From the NCBI GenBank assembly GCA_028716125.1, contig JAQUQK010000015.1, forward strand, positions 1-17,384: a stretch of DNA of 17,384 bases, read 5' to 3'. The notes below the pieces were generated by a model. It was not told the origin of the DNA. It made no database searches and saw only the letters and a list, made by a program, of their open reading frames with translations. This document shows, in pieces, positions 4,672 through 13,571 of this stretch. Position 1 is the stretch's first letter. The number at the start of each line of letters is the position of its first letter. A program made the position numbers and the translations under genes. Source of the stretch: Thermoplasmatota archaeon. GTDB taxonomy: Archaea > Thermoplasmatota > JAQUQK01.

Positions 4672-6810
4672 ATGAAAAACAAAATACTAATTGGATGCCT
4701 CGCGGCTATGTTTATCGTAGCCGGAGTAATGCCAATGATGGGCGTGGACGCTGCGGCTGTGCCGAGTTTTGCTCCTCCGTCTGTCGGTAGTGCGCCTTCT
4801 ATCGGCGCTGGAGCGCCTTCTCTCGGAATGCTCGGTGCGCTTAACATAGCCGGGCTGCTTACAGGCACGGGCGGCATCGGCGTTGCAAAGATGGGCGACA
4901 ATATCGGCGGCGTTACAAATACAATTACGGCGGTTCCGTCCGGTACTGGAAAATATACAGTAATCCTCTCGCAGACCGGCGGCATAAGCAATGTTACCGA
5001 TGCGAGCATGGTGCGCATGGCGCAGATTCCGAACGTCCCGAGCGGTACCGACGTAAAAGTCATTTCTACGGCCATTTCTACGATACTTTCATCTAATGGC
5101 AAGTTTGCGTCATTGACAAACATTCAGGGCATAAATGACCTTTCTGTAACGTCCTTCGCTCTTCCAACGAGTGTTACCAAGACGTATGCAGTAACCCCGG
5201 CAGTTTCCGACCTTCCGACGATTCCGATTGATCCAGCAACGGCAATATCGGTTCTGGATATGAACAATATTCTCAAGCCGTCGCTCCCTGCCGGAGTCGG
5301 CGCGGTCCTCTCGAGTGCCACTACCGCATCCGCGATAAATTCGCTTATCAGCGGCTTTTCGCTTACTGGCACCGACATAAATACAGTCCTTAGCGGCCTT
5401 AAGACAAGCCAGTCGAAGATCGGCGCGGTTGACATTTCCGGCCTTTCCAGTTCTCTTGTCGCAAATGGAATTACGGTCGAAAAGCTTGCGCCAGGTTCGG
5501 CGGCTCCTGGCGTTGTTATGAATCCAACCACGAAAAAGTTGCAGTTCATCGACCCCGCGAATATTACTGCCCCTCTCGCAATCCAGTCCCTTACACAGCT
5601 TCAGGCAATAGACAACGATAAGATTGTCGCTCTACGCGATGTTTCGTCGGTCTCTCCGACCGCGCTGCACGTTTTTGCGCTTGACGGCTCTGCTTTGAAG
5701 AACGTCGGCTCCCTGACTTTCGATTCGCAGTTCACGGACCTTTCGACTTCAATCAGCGAAATGGCGGTTTCGGATAAGGCGCTGAAGGATTACAGAATTA
5801 ACAGCTATATGGTGCCTGCCGCGTCTCTTGACGATGCGAAGTTTACTGAAATGATGGCAGGTCTTGCTGCGAAGAATGCAGACAAGAGTGCGATAAATGC
5901 GATTTCCCCGGATGCTTTTACTTGGAATACCGAAGTCGAGAAGCTGTGCAAGAAATCCGCTTTGGACAAATCTGCGCTGAATATGCCTGCGTATCAGCCC
6001 GGCAGCGCGTTCCATTTCCCCAGCTCAAATCTTGCGTTCAATGATGCGTGTTTGAAGCGTATTAATTCTCCGAGCGCAATAGATTCTCCAAATGTTGGCA
6101 AATTGCAGCAAATTCATTTTGCGGCTTTGCCTACAATTAGCAATCCCAGCCTTCCATCTTACAGCAATCTGCTCGCAGGAATAAACTTCGGCGGGCTTCC
6201 TGACTTCAACGCCCCAGTGATTCCCGTGTCGGATTCCCTTGCAGGCGCAACTTCAATTTTAACGGGAATAGACACAAGCGCTGTAAAGGGCCTGTTCGCG
6301 GTCGTTGCTCCGGTTTCGTCTTTGAACGACATTCTGAAGCTCACGACTACGCTTAAAGTCCAGACCATAGATACAAACCTGAAAACTCCAGTTACTGGCG
6401 CAGACGTGGTTTGCAGGTCGAAGTCGTCCCTGTCTTTTGCCAACTTCATGAATCCGCTTAGTGCGGCAGGAAACCTCAATACCGCAGACGCAAGCTCTCA
6501 GAATTCCGGCGTTACTACGTCGTCTGAGTACAAGTCAAAGAGCAACAGCGTTGGCCTTTCTTCATTCAATCTTGACCCCTACAGCGCCGTTCAGCTAATC
6601 GCAACAAAGACGGGCTTCAAGGCGTCCGAGGACAGCTCATCAACGGGCGCTCCCGCTTCGTCTTCCGGCAAGCAGATGCAGATGGAATCGAACAACGCCA
6701 ATGTAAAGACGGTCGGCGTTTACGGCCCATGGGCCGCTTTCGGCCTCGCCGCGCTCCTGCTCGGCGGCATGGCGGCGATTATCATTGTAAAGAAGAAAAA
6801 GGGGAAGTGA
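4672..6810 (+). CDS. Secreted, C-terminally anchored surface protein, 712 aa (candidate virion protein)
   Basis: Signal peptide at residues 1-28 (basic MKNK, hydrophobic core ILIGCLAAMFIVAGVM, AAAV end). A single C-terminal span at about 687-706 is followed by KKKKGK, so the mass of the protein lies outside the cell or particle. The ectodomain is rich in Ser, Thr, Ala and Gly with many short repeats of hydrophobic plus small residues, as in beta-rich or coiled surface proteins. Only a few Cys are present. GAGGAG supports the start. It opens an operon of three membrane-anchored proteins. This topology is that of archaeal viral spikes and of S-layer-like proteins; no homologue recognised. Confidence 0.8.
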   Translation: MKNKILIGCLAAMFIVAGVMPMMGVDAAAVPSFAPPSVGSAPSIGAGAPSLGMLGALNIAGLLTGTGGIGVAKMGDNIGGVTNTITAVPSGTGKYTVILSQTGGISNVTDASMVRMAQIPNVPSGTDVKVISTAISTILSSNGKFASLTNIQGINDLSVTSFALPTSVTKTYAVTPAVSDLPTIPIDPATAISVLDMNNILKPSLPAGVGAVLSSATTASAINSLISGFSLTGTDINTVLSGLKTSQSKIGAVDISGLSSSLVANGITVEKLAPGSAAPGVVMNPTTKKLQFIDPANITAPLAIQSLTQLQAIDNDKIVALRDVSSVSPTALHVFALDGSALKNVGSLTFDSQFTDLSTSISEMAVSDKALKDYRINSYMVPAASLDDAKFTEMMAGLAAKNADKSAINAISPDAFTWNTEVEKLCKKSALDKSALNMPAYQPGSAFHFPSSNLAFNDACLKRINSPSAIDSPNVGKLQQIHFAALPTISNPSLPSYSNLLAGINFGGLPDFNAPVIPVSDSLAGATSILTGIDTSAVKGLFAVVAPVSSLNDILKLTTTLKVQTIDTNLKTPVTGADVVCRSKSSLSFANFMNPLSAAGNLNTADASSQNSGVTTSSEYKSKSNSVGLSSFNLDPYSAVQLIATKTGFKASEDSSSTGAPASSSGKQMQMESNNANVKTVGVYGPWAAFGLAALLLGGMAAIIIVKKKKGK

Positions 6811-6814
6811 TAAA

Positions 6815-7378
6815 ATGAAACTTGGAAGTCTCAGCGTTAGGCAGATGAGGTATCTTGTCTTGGGCGTCGTGGCTGTGGTGGCTTTCGCAAGCATTTCAAT
6901 CGCTGCGAACACCCACAGCAATGCAGGCGCTACTGAGGTCACGGAGTCGAAGGACACTCTCAAACAGAAGCACGTATATCTCGAAATCCCCGTTTCCGTT
7001 GCTTCCGTTAGCTGGCGTGAATACACTCAGACCATCGGTGCAAAGAAAGTGTCGATAATTCCGCCTGCTCTTGATGCGGAATCTTGGAAAACAACAAAGA
7101 CGGATCATACCGATTATCAGCGCCGCACCGTCTACGCGGACGTTGTCGTTTATTATCCTGACGGCGCAGTTTCGCAGACGTACCACGCGGTATATACTTG
7201 CGGCTCCGGCAAGACTGGCAATTACGTTGTAATCGCCGACCTGCCCCAGCATGGCTTTGGCAAATACGCCGTGAAAATCACTTACATAAACTACGTCCCC
7301 GAAGGGTGGTTTGGCGCGGCGGCTAAAACAATGTCATATGACACTTCGTTTGTCTTGGACCGCGGAGGGATAATATGA
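6815..7378 (+). CDS. N-terminally anchored exported protein, 187 aa
   Basis: After a basic start (MKLGSLSVRQMR) comes one hydrophobic span, residues 13-32, then an ectodomain that looks beta-rich (YADVVVYYPDGAVSQTYH). It has one obvious Cys. The span may be an uncleaved anchor or a signal peptide. The gene lies four bases after the 712-aa gene and overlaps the next by ATGA, so the three products are probably made together. No family recognised. Confidence 0.75.
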   Translation: MKLGSLSVRQMRYLVLGVVAVVAFASISIAANTHSNAGATEVTESKDTLKQKHVYLEIPVSVASVSWREYTQTIGAKKVSIIPPALDAESWKTTKTDHTDYQRRTVYADVVVYYPDGAVSQTYHAVYTCGSGKTGNYVVIADLPQHGFGKYAVKITYINYVPEGWFGAAAKTMSYDTSFVLDRGGII

Positions 7379-7863
7379 GCATGAAAAACAAGGACGTAAA
7401 GCTGATGGCCTTCGGTGCGCTGGCGCTCCTGCTGATTGGCGCCTATACAATGGGATGGTTCAATTCCGAGCCGGAGCCGGTTGCCGATACTGCGGAGCCA
7501 GCGCCGGGCCCGTTTGACGCGATTCTCGCGCAGCTTGGCATAATTCCCGGCGCCGAGAATCTGACCGAAAATCGCCTCTTTACTGACGAAATCTGCTACA
7601 TATACAACGTGGATGCCAGCAGCATACAGTCGGTCTGCTCGTTTGGCCTTCCCTCTCAGAAGCAGGTTTCCGGCGATTCCAGCTATAAGGTACTCTCTCA
7701 GGGCACTACATATACCGTAAAGTTCTACGATGCGGTAGATTCCCTTATCGGTTCCGGCCAGGTCTCAGGCCCTACAAGCATCATAGTTGACCCTGCAATA
7801 GTTGCGCATTTCGATTTCGTCGATACGGACGGGACGGTCATCTGCTCTGAGCCGGTGCAATAA
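7375..7863 (+). CDS. N-terminally anchored exported protein, 162 aa
   Basis: GGAGGG before ATGAGCATG; either ATG is possible. Hydrophobic span at residues 9-28 (LMAFGALALLLIGAYTMGW), then a Pro/Glu-rich linker (SEPEPVADTAEPAPGP) and a small folded domain with three Cys. This is a stalk-plus-head layout outside the membrane. Last gene before a T-rich terminator. Likely a partner of the two preceding surface proteins. Confidence 0.75.
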   Translation: MSMKNKDVKLMAFGALALLLIGAYTMGWFNSEPEPVADTAEPAPGPFDAILAQLGIIPGAENLTENRLFTDEICYIYNVDASSIQSVCSFGLPSQKQVSGDSSYKVLSQGTTYTVKFYDAVDSLIGSGQVSGPTSIIVDPAIVAHFDFVDTDGTVICSEPVQ

Positions 7864-7870
7864 TCCGGTG

Positions 7871-7899
7871 TTCTTTTTTCTCTAATTTTCTTATCCTTC
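7871..7899 (+). terminator. T-rich archaeal terminator
   Basis: Starting eight bases after the stop is a pyrimidine run with TTTTTT and TTTT tracts. Archaeal RNA polymerase stops on such T-tracts without needing a hairpin. It separates the 4672-7863 operon from the 988-aa gene. Confidence 0.55.
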
Positions 7900-7927
7900 C
7901 ATCCAGATCACACCAGGCGGTTTTCGG

Positions 7928-7953
7928 GCGGCTTCCGCAACAGAAAAAGCCGC
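7928..7953. repeat. 7-bp hairpin upstream of the 988-aa gene
   Basis: GCGGCTT and AAGCCGC flank a 12-nt loop, ending 18 bases before the ATG. Could be an operator or an RNA leader structure. No clear TATA box is visible in this gap. Confidence 0.5.
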
Positions 7954-7971
7954 TCACTTTGAGGTCTTCAT

Positions 7972-10938
7972 ATGATGTTTCCAAGATTCACAGCAGTTGC
8001 GATTTCCTGCTTGTTCATGGCGTCTGCTTTTTCGCTTCCCGTTGCGCAAGGAGCGACATTTGTGCATATTGTTAATTTGCCGTTTTTTGATTTTGGGCTA
8101 TCTATTTTAATGCCCTCTTTTGATCTAAATTCGTTCCGCTTTGATACTCAGAATACTGTTCTGCAATATTTAGACTGTTTGTATGATGTTGACGGTGATG
8201 GCATTTCTAATGAGGATGAGATAAGGTATGGCTCTAATCCTCTTTGGAATCGGTCCAAGCCGACTACTGACGACGACGGCGATGGCGTTCCGAACAATCA
8301 GGAGGGGCCTTTTAGCTTGGGCGATGGTGCCTATTTATCTAGTTTATATTCTGGCTGTTATGATTTTGTCGTGCCTCACAATCATTATCGTTCTCCTTCT
8401 AGTGGTGTGGCGTCTTCGTTAGTTTTGAAAGATGGCAGTAAGATTTATGTTTGGAATTTTTTCCCTCCATACAAACACGGCAGCAGTGGTGCGGATACTA
8501 ATTATAATTATCTCGGTACTTCTCCAACTGCTTTGTCCAAGACGTTCAACGATGTCCCGTCTGATTATTCCATCGTCGATGGTGATGGCGACGGAATACC
8601 GAAAATTACAGTATACACGCAGGACATTACTGTTAGCTCTCTTGGGGTGATTTCATATTCTGATAAAAAAGCAATGTTCAACGGCCCACTAAACTTTCCC
8701 GATTTTGATGATGCTGATTATAATTATCCGATTCCGTACGACACTCTCGGCAAGCTCTCGCCTACTGGCGACTACGACGGCGATGGACAATCAAATTCTG
8801 CGGAAGTTTCTGTCGGCACTTCTCCCTTCGACGCTTCTGATTATGGTAAAACGCGGGATTGGTGTTTTGCTCAGAATCAACACGCTGAGGGTGGTTATGA
8901 AGGCGACGCTCCAACAGAGCCGTTTTGGTATCTCGTTTTTGCTGCGGAATATGGTTTAAATTATCTCGTCTATCCTTCCGATACGGATGGCGACGGCACT
9001 CCTGAAGTTTTATGGTACGCCGACGCAACCACTCAGACACGCAAGGGCATAAACCTGCCTGCAATTGATATTTTCCCCTATCATACGGGCGTTTGGTTTC
9101 CTGTTGAAAACTCTCTCGTTATTAATGATGTGGATTCTGATGGTTTCCCTACGTTCTCTTTCGATACCGCTGAGCTTGTTATAAGCGATTTGCAGGGCAA
9201 TTATCATTTTGAAGGCCCAAAAACTGAAAGTGCCGGAGACCCCGACGACGCCGACCCCAATTCCCCGATAGACTACGAAACGTTTTATTATTTTGCCGAT
9301 CTCGGCATGCAGTTCGCAAATGACACTACCACGATGCTCCTTGACGTTGCGTATGAGCAGCTGCGGCTTGCGAACGATACCCGCGATGCCGTTCTCGGCC
9401 TCGGCTATTATCTGCTCAATGAAGCCAATATGACAATCGAGGACGCGGCCGTGACGTTCAATCAGATTCTCGCCGACGTCCTCGTTCTCGCAAATAAGTG
9501 CGGCCCCTTTGCCGACTACGACGGCGACGGGATGGATAACCAAGCCGAAGTCGTCTATGGCTATGACCCGCTGAATCCAGACCCGCATCCGTCAAAAACT
9601 GTTACGTATGCTAACGGGGAGAGTTTTGGGCCATCCCCCATATATGGCGGCAAAACTGCTCGATTCATCTATCTATATGACGCCTATGTATCTCGTGCGA
9701 ATGTGGCATATTTCATCTATAAGGACGGCAACACTCTCTGGCTTGCCGACCCTACGACGATGAATCGTCGTGGTTTTAATCTTGATGAAGTCGGCCAGTT
9801 CCCGATTCATACAGGCGTCTTCCTGCCGAAAGGCGTTTCCGATATTTCCAGCACCGACGCGGACGGCGATGGTTTCCCTGCCATTTCAATGAAAACATAC
9901 GAGCTTGTCATCGACGATGCCAGCGGCCAGTATAGTTTTCAGGGTGAAAAAACCGAGCAGGCCGGCGACCCCGACGACAACGATGAGTACAACCCGATGG
10001 ACCCCGGCAAAGTGGACACGCTTGCCGCAATCGCGGAAGCGGCGCGTTCCGCGATCTTCGATTTTGCATATACTGTGTCAAACGATACCGTTGAGCTTCT
10101 TGGCAATCTTCCCAATTACACTTTTGCGGTTGTCAATACCACTTTCCGCGTTCTCGAAAGTGTTGTCAACGTCAGCTATTATGCAGATCTTGTCGATGGT
10201 GCCTCAAAACTTGCTTATGACGATGCCATGTCTCTTTTGTCTCTTTGCGAGTGGTATGTTACCGCTGTTTACAATGAGACCCCGACCACAATCAACGAAA
10301 CCGCTGACACCATCATGGCGATTTACAGCGATACCGGCGGCACCGCAATCAACCGCACCGAGCTTGTCCTATTCCTTGCGCAGACTATGATAATTTATGC
10401 AGGCGATACGATAGATTCCCTTTCGTCCGATAAGGTCGTGCAGGACGCGACGAAGGCGTTTGCGGATTCGCTTGACTCGCTTACGAAATCTGCCGCCGAT
10501 TCGATAAAGTCTTTGCAGTCCTCGTCTGACCGTCTCACAAAATGCACGGTCGTTTTGCATGTCAGCGATAAGGACACCGAATCCCCTGTCAAAGGGGCGG
10601 CCGTCAAGATATTCAAGCGCGGCGAAGCCGACTCTAAAATAGTGGTCGCGCAGGGAACGACTGACGACCTCGGCAAATACACCGCAAAGCTCGACGCCAA
10701 CGGCGAATATCAGTTCACGGTTTCCATAGACAAATACGAAACCCATGCGGATTCAATCATTACGTCCGCGCCGGGCCAGACGCAGAATTATTACATTTAT
10801 CTCGTCCCTACGCCGATTGAGGAGCAGGCCGCAAATTGGTTTTCTGCCGCATTTTCAAACCTTGATCCAAATACGGGAATCTTGTTTCTTGTCGTTGGTT
10901 TCGCGTTTGTTATTCTTGTAGTGAAAAAGAGGCGATGA
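7972..10938 (+). CDS. Spike-like surface protein with calcium-binding DGDG repeats, 988 aa
   Basis: Signal peptide at 1-25. Acidic loops of thrombospondin type 3/dockerin-like form follow: DVDGDGISNEDE (about 73), DDDGDGVPNNQE (100), DYDGDGQSNSAE (267), DYDGDGMDNQAE (515), plus DVDSDGFP (386) and DADGDGFP (629). These suit calcium binding. A block of about 95 residues is duplicated (about 341-436 and 585-680). Residues 690-850 are helical with many N-glycosylation sequons. A beta-sandwich-like domain (about 858-946, PVKGAAVKIFKRG) resembles carboxypeptidase regulatory or Ig-like stalks. A C-terminal span at about 965-983 ends in KKRR. This fits an adhesin or viral spike. GAGGT supports the start; ATG 7975 is an alternative. 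Base composition shifts from AT-rich to GC-richer along the gene. Confidence 0.82.
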   Translation: MMFPRFTAVAISCLFMASAFSLPVAQGATFVHIVNLPFFDFGLSILMPSFDLNSFRFDTQNTVLQYLDCLYDVDGDGISNEDEIRYGSNPLWNRSKPTTDDDGDGVPNNQEGPFSLGDGAYLSSLYSGCYDFVVPHNHYRSPSSGVASSLVLKDGSKIYVWNFFPPYKHGSSGADTNYNYLGTSPTALSKTFNDVPSDYSIVDGDGDGIPKITVYTQDITVSSLGVISYSDKKAMFNGPLNFPDFDDADYNYPIPYDTLGKLSPTGDYDGDGQSNSAEVSVGTSPFDASDYGKTRDWCFAQNQHAEGGYEGDAPTEPFWYLVFAAEYGLNYLVYPSDTDGDGTPEVLWYADATTQTRKGINLPAIDIFPYHTGVWFPVENSLVINDVDSDGFPTFSFDTAELVISDLQGNYHFEGPKTESAGDPDDADPNSPIDYETFYYFADLGMQFANDTTTMLLDVAYEQLRLANDTRDAVLGLGYYLLNEANMTIEDAAVTFNQILADVLVLANKCGPFADYDGDGMDNQAEVVYGYDPLNPDPHPSKTVTYANGESFGPSPIYGGKTARFIYLYDAYVSRANVAYFIYKDGNTLWLADPTTMNRRGFNLDEVGQFPIHTGVFLPKGVSDISSTDADGDGFPAISMKTYELVIDDASGQYSFQGEKTEQAGDPDDNDEYNPMDPGKVDTLAAIAEAARSAIFDFAYTVSNDTVELLGNLPNYTFAVVNTTFRVLESVVNVSYYADLVDGASKLAYDDAMSLLSLCEWYVTAVYNETPTTINETADTIMAIYSDTGGTAINRTELVLFLAQTMIIYAGDTIDSLSSDKVVQDATKAFADSLDSLTKSAADSIKSLQSSSDRLTKCTVVLHVSDKDTESPVKGAAVKIFKRGEADSKIVVAQGTTDDLGKYTAKLDANGEYQFTVSIDKYETHADSIITSAPGQTQNYYIYLVPTPIEEQAANWFSAAFSNLDPNTGILFLVVGFAFVILVVKKRR

Positions 10939-10939
10939 G

Positions 10940-11074
10940 ATGGGCTTAGAGTTGCTTCTTGGCGCGGTTGCTTCGTATCTCATTCAAAAAGGTATTTCCA
11001 AAGCCGAGCTTGCTTTGAAAAAATACGATCACAAGGCCGTGAATAGGTCCGGGAGGTACAAATCTCAACGATAA
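10940..11074 (+). CDS. Small amphipathic/membrane protein, 44 aa
   Basis: ATG lies one base after the spike stop, with GAGG upstream. Product MGLELLLGAVASYLIQKG, then KAELALKKYDHKAVNRSGR: a short hydrophobic N-terminus and a basic tail. Possibly a membrane-associated partner of the spike. It is followed by a T-rich terminator. Confidence 0.55.
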   Translation: MGLELLLGAVASYLIQKGISKAELALKKYDHKAVNRSGRYKSQR

Positions 11075-11108
11075 GACCGGGTTCGGCGGGCCTTTTTCTC
11101 TTTGTTTA
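11075..11108 (+). terminator. Probable terminator after the spike operon
   Basis: A GC-rich stretch (GGTTCGGCGGGCC) is followed at once by CCTTTTTCTCTTTGTTT. T-rich pattern as expected for archaeal termination, directly after the stop of the 44-aa gene. Confidence 0.55.
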
Positions 11109-11118
11109 GTCCATTTCG

Positions 11119-11138
11119 GGCGCGATTGCGGTCGCGCC
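11119..11138. repeat. Perfect 7-bp GC-rich hairpin
   Basis: GGCGCGA and TCGCGCC flank TTGCGG. It sits in the 146-nt gap before the next operon. It may be a leader structure, an operator or a single-strand initiation structure. No clear TATA box in this gap. Confidence 0.55.
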
Positions 11139-11220
11139 AGCAAGCGGATAGAGCTTTGCCGGCATTCGATTTTTGTTGCCTTTTGGCTGCGTTTTCCGAC
11201 AAGTTCCCGCAAGTGGTAAA

Positions 11221-12021
11221 ATGGATATAGATACACTATATGCGATTGAAGCCTGGATTGCTCCGTATTGGCCTTACATTGTGGCCGCTTTTGTTCTGCT
11301 GTTTGCCCTCGTCGTGGCTATCCTTGCGCCGAAGGCTGTTAAGGCCGTAAAGTCGCTTAAAACAGCGTTTCCTGCGGTTCCCAAGCCCAACGCGGAGCTT
11401 GACAGTCCCGGCGTGGCTGTAGTGCCTGCTGAAATCGACCCTACGGGCGGTTCGGTCGGCAAGGTTGCCGCAAGATTCAAGGAAAAAACCTGCGTTGTCG
11501 ATGTGATGGACCACGACCGCAAATTATCGGTAGTCGGCAAATATGACGACAATTCTTTTACTTTCGACTACATAGGCGAATCGCATGTCGTCCGTCGTCT
11601 GCTCGATGAGCCGTTTAGGCACACGCAGATTGGGGGCGCTTACTATCCGCTTTTTGTCTGGGACAGTATCGCAAACGTGCAGCTTCCTCTGAAGGCCCTC
11701 AAAGACAGTCTTGTCAAGGTCATCGCTGACGTAAAATCGCAGATGGTCGATGACTATGTATCCGAGCCTTCCCTTTTGCAGGCAGTCAAAGACTCGTTCA
11801 TGTCTGCCGTGTCGATTGCTCATATTGTCAACGGCAAGTACATAGAAGCAGTTACCACGCAAAAGGAGGACTGGATCACTGTAATCGCTTTTGCCATCAT
11901 GGCGTTTTATTCGGGCATGCTCATTTCAGGCAACAAGCTCGTCGTTGATTCTTCTTGGTCTCCCTTCGTAATGTTGCTGCTCCTTGGAATAATTGGGTAT
12001 GTTATGTCGAGGAAGGGATAA
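11221..12021 (+). CDS. Membrane protein with cytoplasmic or outer domain between spans, 266 aa
   Basis: Predicted spans at about residues 15-36 (PYIVAAFVLLFALVVAIL), 217-237 (WITVIAFAIMAFYSGMLI) and 248-262 (FVMLLLLGIIGYVM). The middle domain of about 180 residues is mixed, with charged helices (LKDSLVKVIADVKSQMVDD). ATG chosen over an upstream TTG at 11173, which would add an unlikely N-terminal extension. First gene of the operon that ends with the ATPase and Rep-like protein, so it may be the membrane partner of the ATPase. No family recognised. Confidence 0.75.
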   Translation: MDIDTLYAIEAWIAPYWPYIVAAFVLLFALVVAILAPKAVKAVKSLKTAFPAVPKPNAELDSPGVAVVPAEIDPTGGSVGKVAARFKEKTCVVDVMDHDRKLSVVGKYDDNSFTFDYIGESHVVRRLLDEPFRHTQIGGAYYPLFVWDSIANVQLPLKALKDSLVKVIADVKSQMVDDYVSEPSLLQAVKDSFMSAVSIAHIVNGKYIEAVTTQKEDWITVIAFAIMAFYSGMLISGNKLVVDSSWSPFVMLLLLGIIGYVMSRKG

Positions 12022-12023
12022 AA

Positions 12024-12410
12024 ATGCCGCAGGAAGCGAAGGGAGTCGGAAAAGACCCGGCTGCCGGCGATGCGGCGCTCGCCGCGCTCATGGGCGCGGA
12101 CGTTGGCGCGGATCGCGTCGTTGCCGAGACTGTGCGCGGCGCGGCCCGCCCCATCTTTGAGCCGAGGGACATGCGCGAGTTGATAGAGCGGTCGCGCCTT
12201 ACCTCGAGGCAGGAGCGGATGATTCCCGGCTGGGAGTCGATATGTGCGCAGATTACAGGGCGCACCGATTACGCCTTTACGCAGCACGTTCCGAATATGC
12301 TTGCATCCGGCCTTGGCTCCCAGGGTTGGTTTATGGACAAGGTTGCCGCCATGATTAAGAGTATGAAGGGCGGCGAGTCGGGCGGCTTGAAATTTCCCGG
12401 GCTGAAGTAA
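12024..12410 (+). CDS. Soluble hypothetical protein, 128 aa
   Basis: Starts three bases after the previous stop with GGAAGGG upstream. Ala/Gly-rich N-terminus, then a charged helical middle (RDMRELIERSRLTSRQERM) and a Gly/Lys-rich C-terminus. No Cys pair motif, signal peptide or clear membrane span. It sits directly before the ATPase, whose TTG start follows its stop without a gap, so it is probably a partner of that enzyme. Not recognised. Confidence 0.7.
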   Translation: MPQEAKGVGKDPAAGDAALAALMGADVGADRVVAETVRGAARPIFEPRDMRELIERSRLTSRQERMIPGWESICAQITGRTDYAFTQHVPNMLASGLGSQGWFMDKVAAMIKSMKGGESGGLKFPGLK

Positions 12411-13571
12411 TTGCCGGAGCTTCGCGAGATAAAGGCGGACGTCCTGCGCGAAATGCGGCGCAATCTCCGTGCGCAAAAAGACGTTCTGGCTGCTTATGAC
12501 GACGCCGCTACGTCCTCTCTCGATTACGGCGGCGGCCTCAAGGCGTCGCTTTGCCGTCCGCTTACTGCCGAAGTCGCGGAGCGTTCCATATCCGAGCTTG
12601 TTGCGCAGGGATGGGTTTTCTTGGAGTGCTACGATCTGCTTTTTCTCGATAACCTTACTTGCTTTTCCCCTTCTGAATCCGGCATCAAAACCCAATATTT
12701 TGTCGCGGCGCAGCGTGATGTTACCAAGCTCTTTTTTTCCCTCCTTTCCCGCCGTCTTGTCGAGGATGCGAATTTCTACATAGAAATTGACGGAATCGCG
12801 GGGTCGGGCAAATCTACCTGTGCCCTCTCAATTTTTGCAGACATGGGTCTGATTTCCGCCGCGCAGCTTGCGGCGCACGTTGCCTATACTGCTGACGATT
12901 TCACTGAGAAAATAGGAAAGTTGCCCCCGCGTTCCGGTATGTTGCTCGATGAAGTTATCTCCCGGCATGGAATCGGCGCGAAGTCCGCGACTGACCGCAT
13001 GAAGGACGTTGAAAACCAAGTTAGGGCGCTTCAAAAGTGCGGGATCCATTGTTCGCCTAATGCTCCGCTTCCCGAAACTGTCCAGGATCATACAATTATT
13101 CTTTCTTCTCTTGCCGTGAATCGTGATGCAAAAAAGACGCTCTTTATGATGTCCATTGGCGACAAATTTGTCGGGCTTGTGGCGATAGATTGGGTCGGCG
13201 TTCGTCATCCCGAAATATGGGAAGCATACAAGCCGCTAAAACAGGACAATCTCAATCAGGTCGATGCCCAGGAGCGCGACGTTTTCAAGAAATACAATAA
13301 AATGGCGTGGGCGGTCTTTTCCGATGCCGAATACCAGGCGCGGCTTGCTGCGCGTGTCGATACGGGATTGGTCGTTGAAAAGTATGCCGCCAATTCCGGG
13401 ATTGCAGTCGGCGAATCTATGTACGTTAAGAAGATTTTAAAGGATATGGAGCTTCTTTCTTCCAAGCCTGCGCTTTTCCGTTCCGTTTATGGCCGGGATG
13501 CGCCAAAGGCGTCCGTTTCCCTTTCTGCGCCGGTTGCCGCAACTTCAGTTGAGGCGATGATAGATGGATAA
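12411..13571 (+). CDS. P-loop ATPase, 386 aa (candidate packaging, export or morphogenesis motor)
   Basis: Walker A is GIAGSGKST (G128 to T136), Walker B is GMLLDE (D180, E181). A later segment (RALQKCGIHCSPNAP, then HTIILSSLAVNRDAKK) matches the usual place of a sensor strand and arginine-rich region in virus and conjugation ATPases, as in Zot-like or pleolipovirus-type ATPases. About 120 residues precede the P-loop, with a hydrophobic patch but no clear span. The TTG start directly follows the previous TAA; the next ATG in frame is at 12451. It overlaps the Rep-like gene by 8 nt. Role in DNA export, packaging or replication is inferred from context only. Confidence 0.8.
   Translation: MPELREIKADVLREMRRNLRAQKDVLAAYDDAATSSLDYGGGLKASLCRPLTAEVAERSISELVAQGWVFLECYDLLFLDNLTCFSPSESGIKTQYFVAAQRDVTKLFFSLLSRRLVEDANFYIEIDGIAGSGKSTCALSIFADMGLISAAQLAAHVAYTADDFTEKIGKLPPRSGMLLDEVISRHGIGAKSATDRMKDVENQVRALQKCGIHCSPNAPLPETVQDHTIILSSLAVNRDAKKTLFMMSIGDKFVGLVAIDWVGVRHPEIWEAYKPLKQDNLNQVDAQERDVFKKYNKMAWAVFSDAEYQARLAARVDTGLVVEKYAANSGIAVGESMYVKKILKDMELLSSKPALFRSVYGRDAPKASVSLSAPVAATSVEAMIDG

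Noticed and set aside
4551..5549. Minus-strand open frames of 190 and 141 aa
   Set aside because: Both are shadows of the 712-aa surface protein, whose signal peptide and anchor are clear.
11907..12695. 262-aa open frame on the minus strand
   Set aside because: It lies opposite three well-supported plus-strand genes, has no ribosome binding site of note and a basic, unstructured composition typical of antisense shadow of GC-richer genes.
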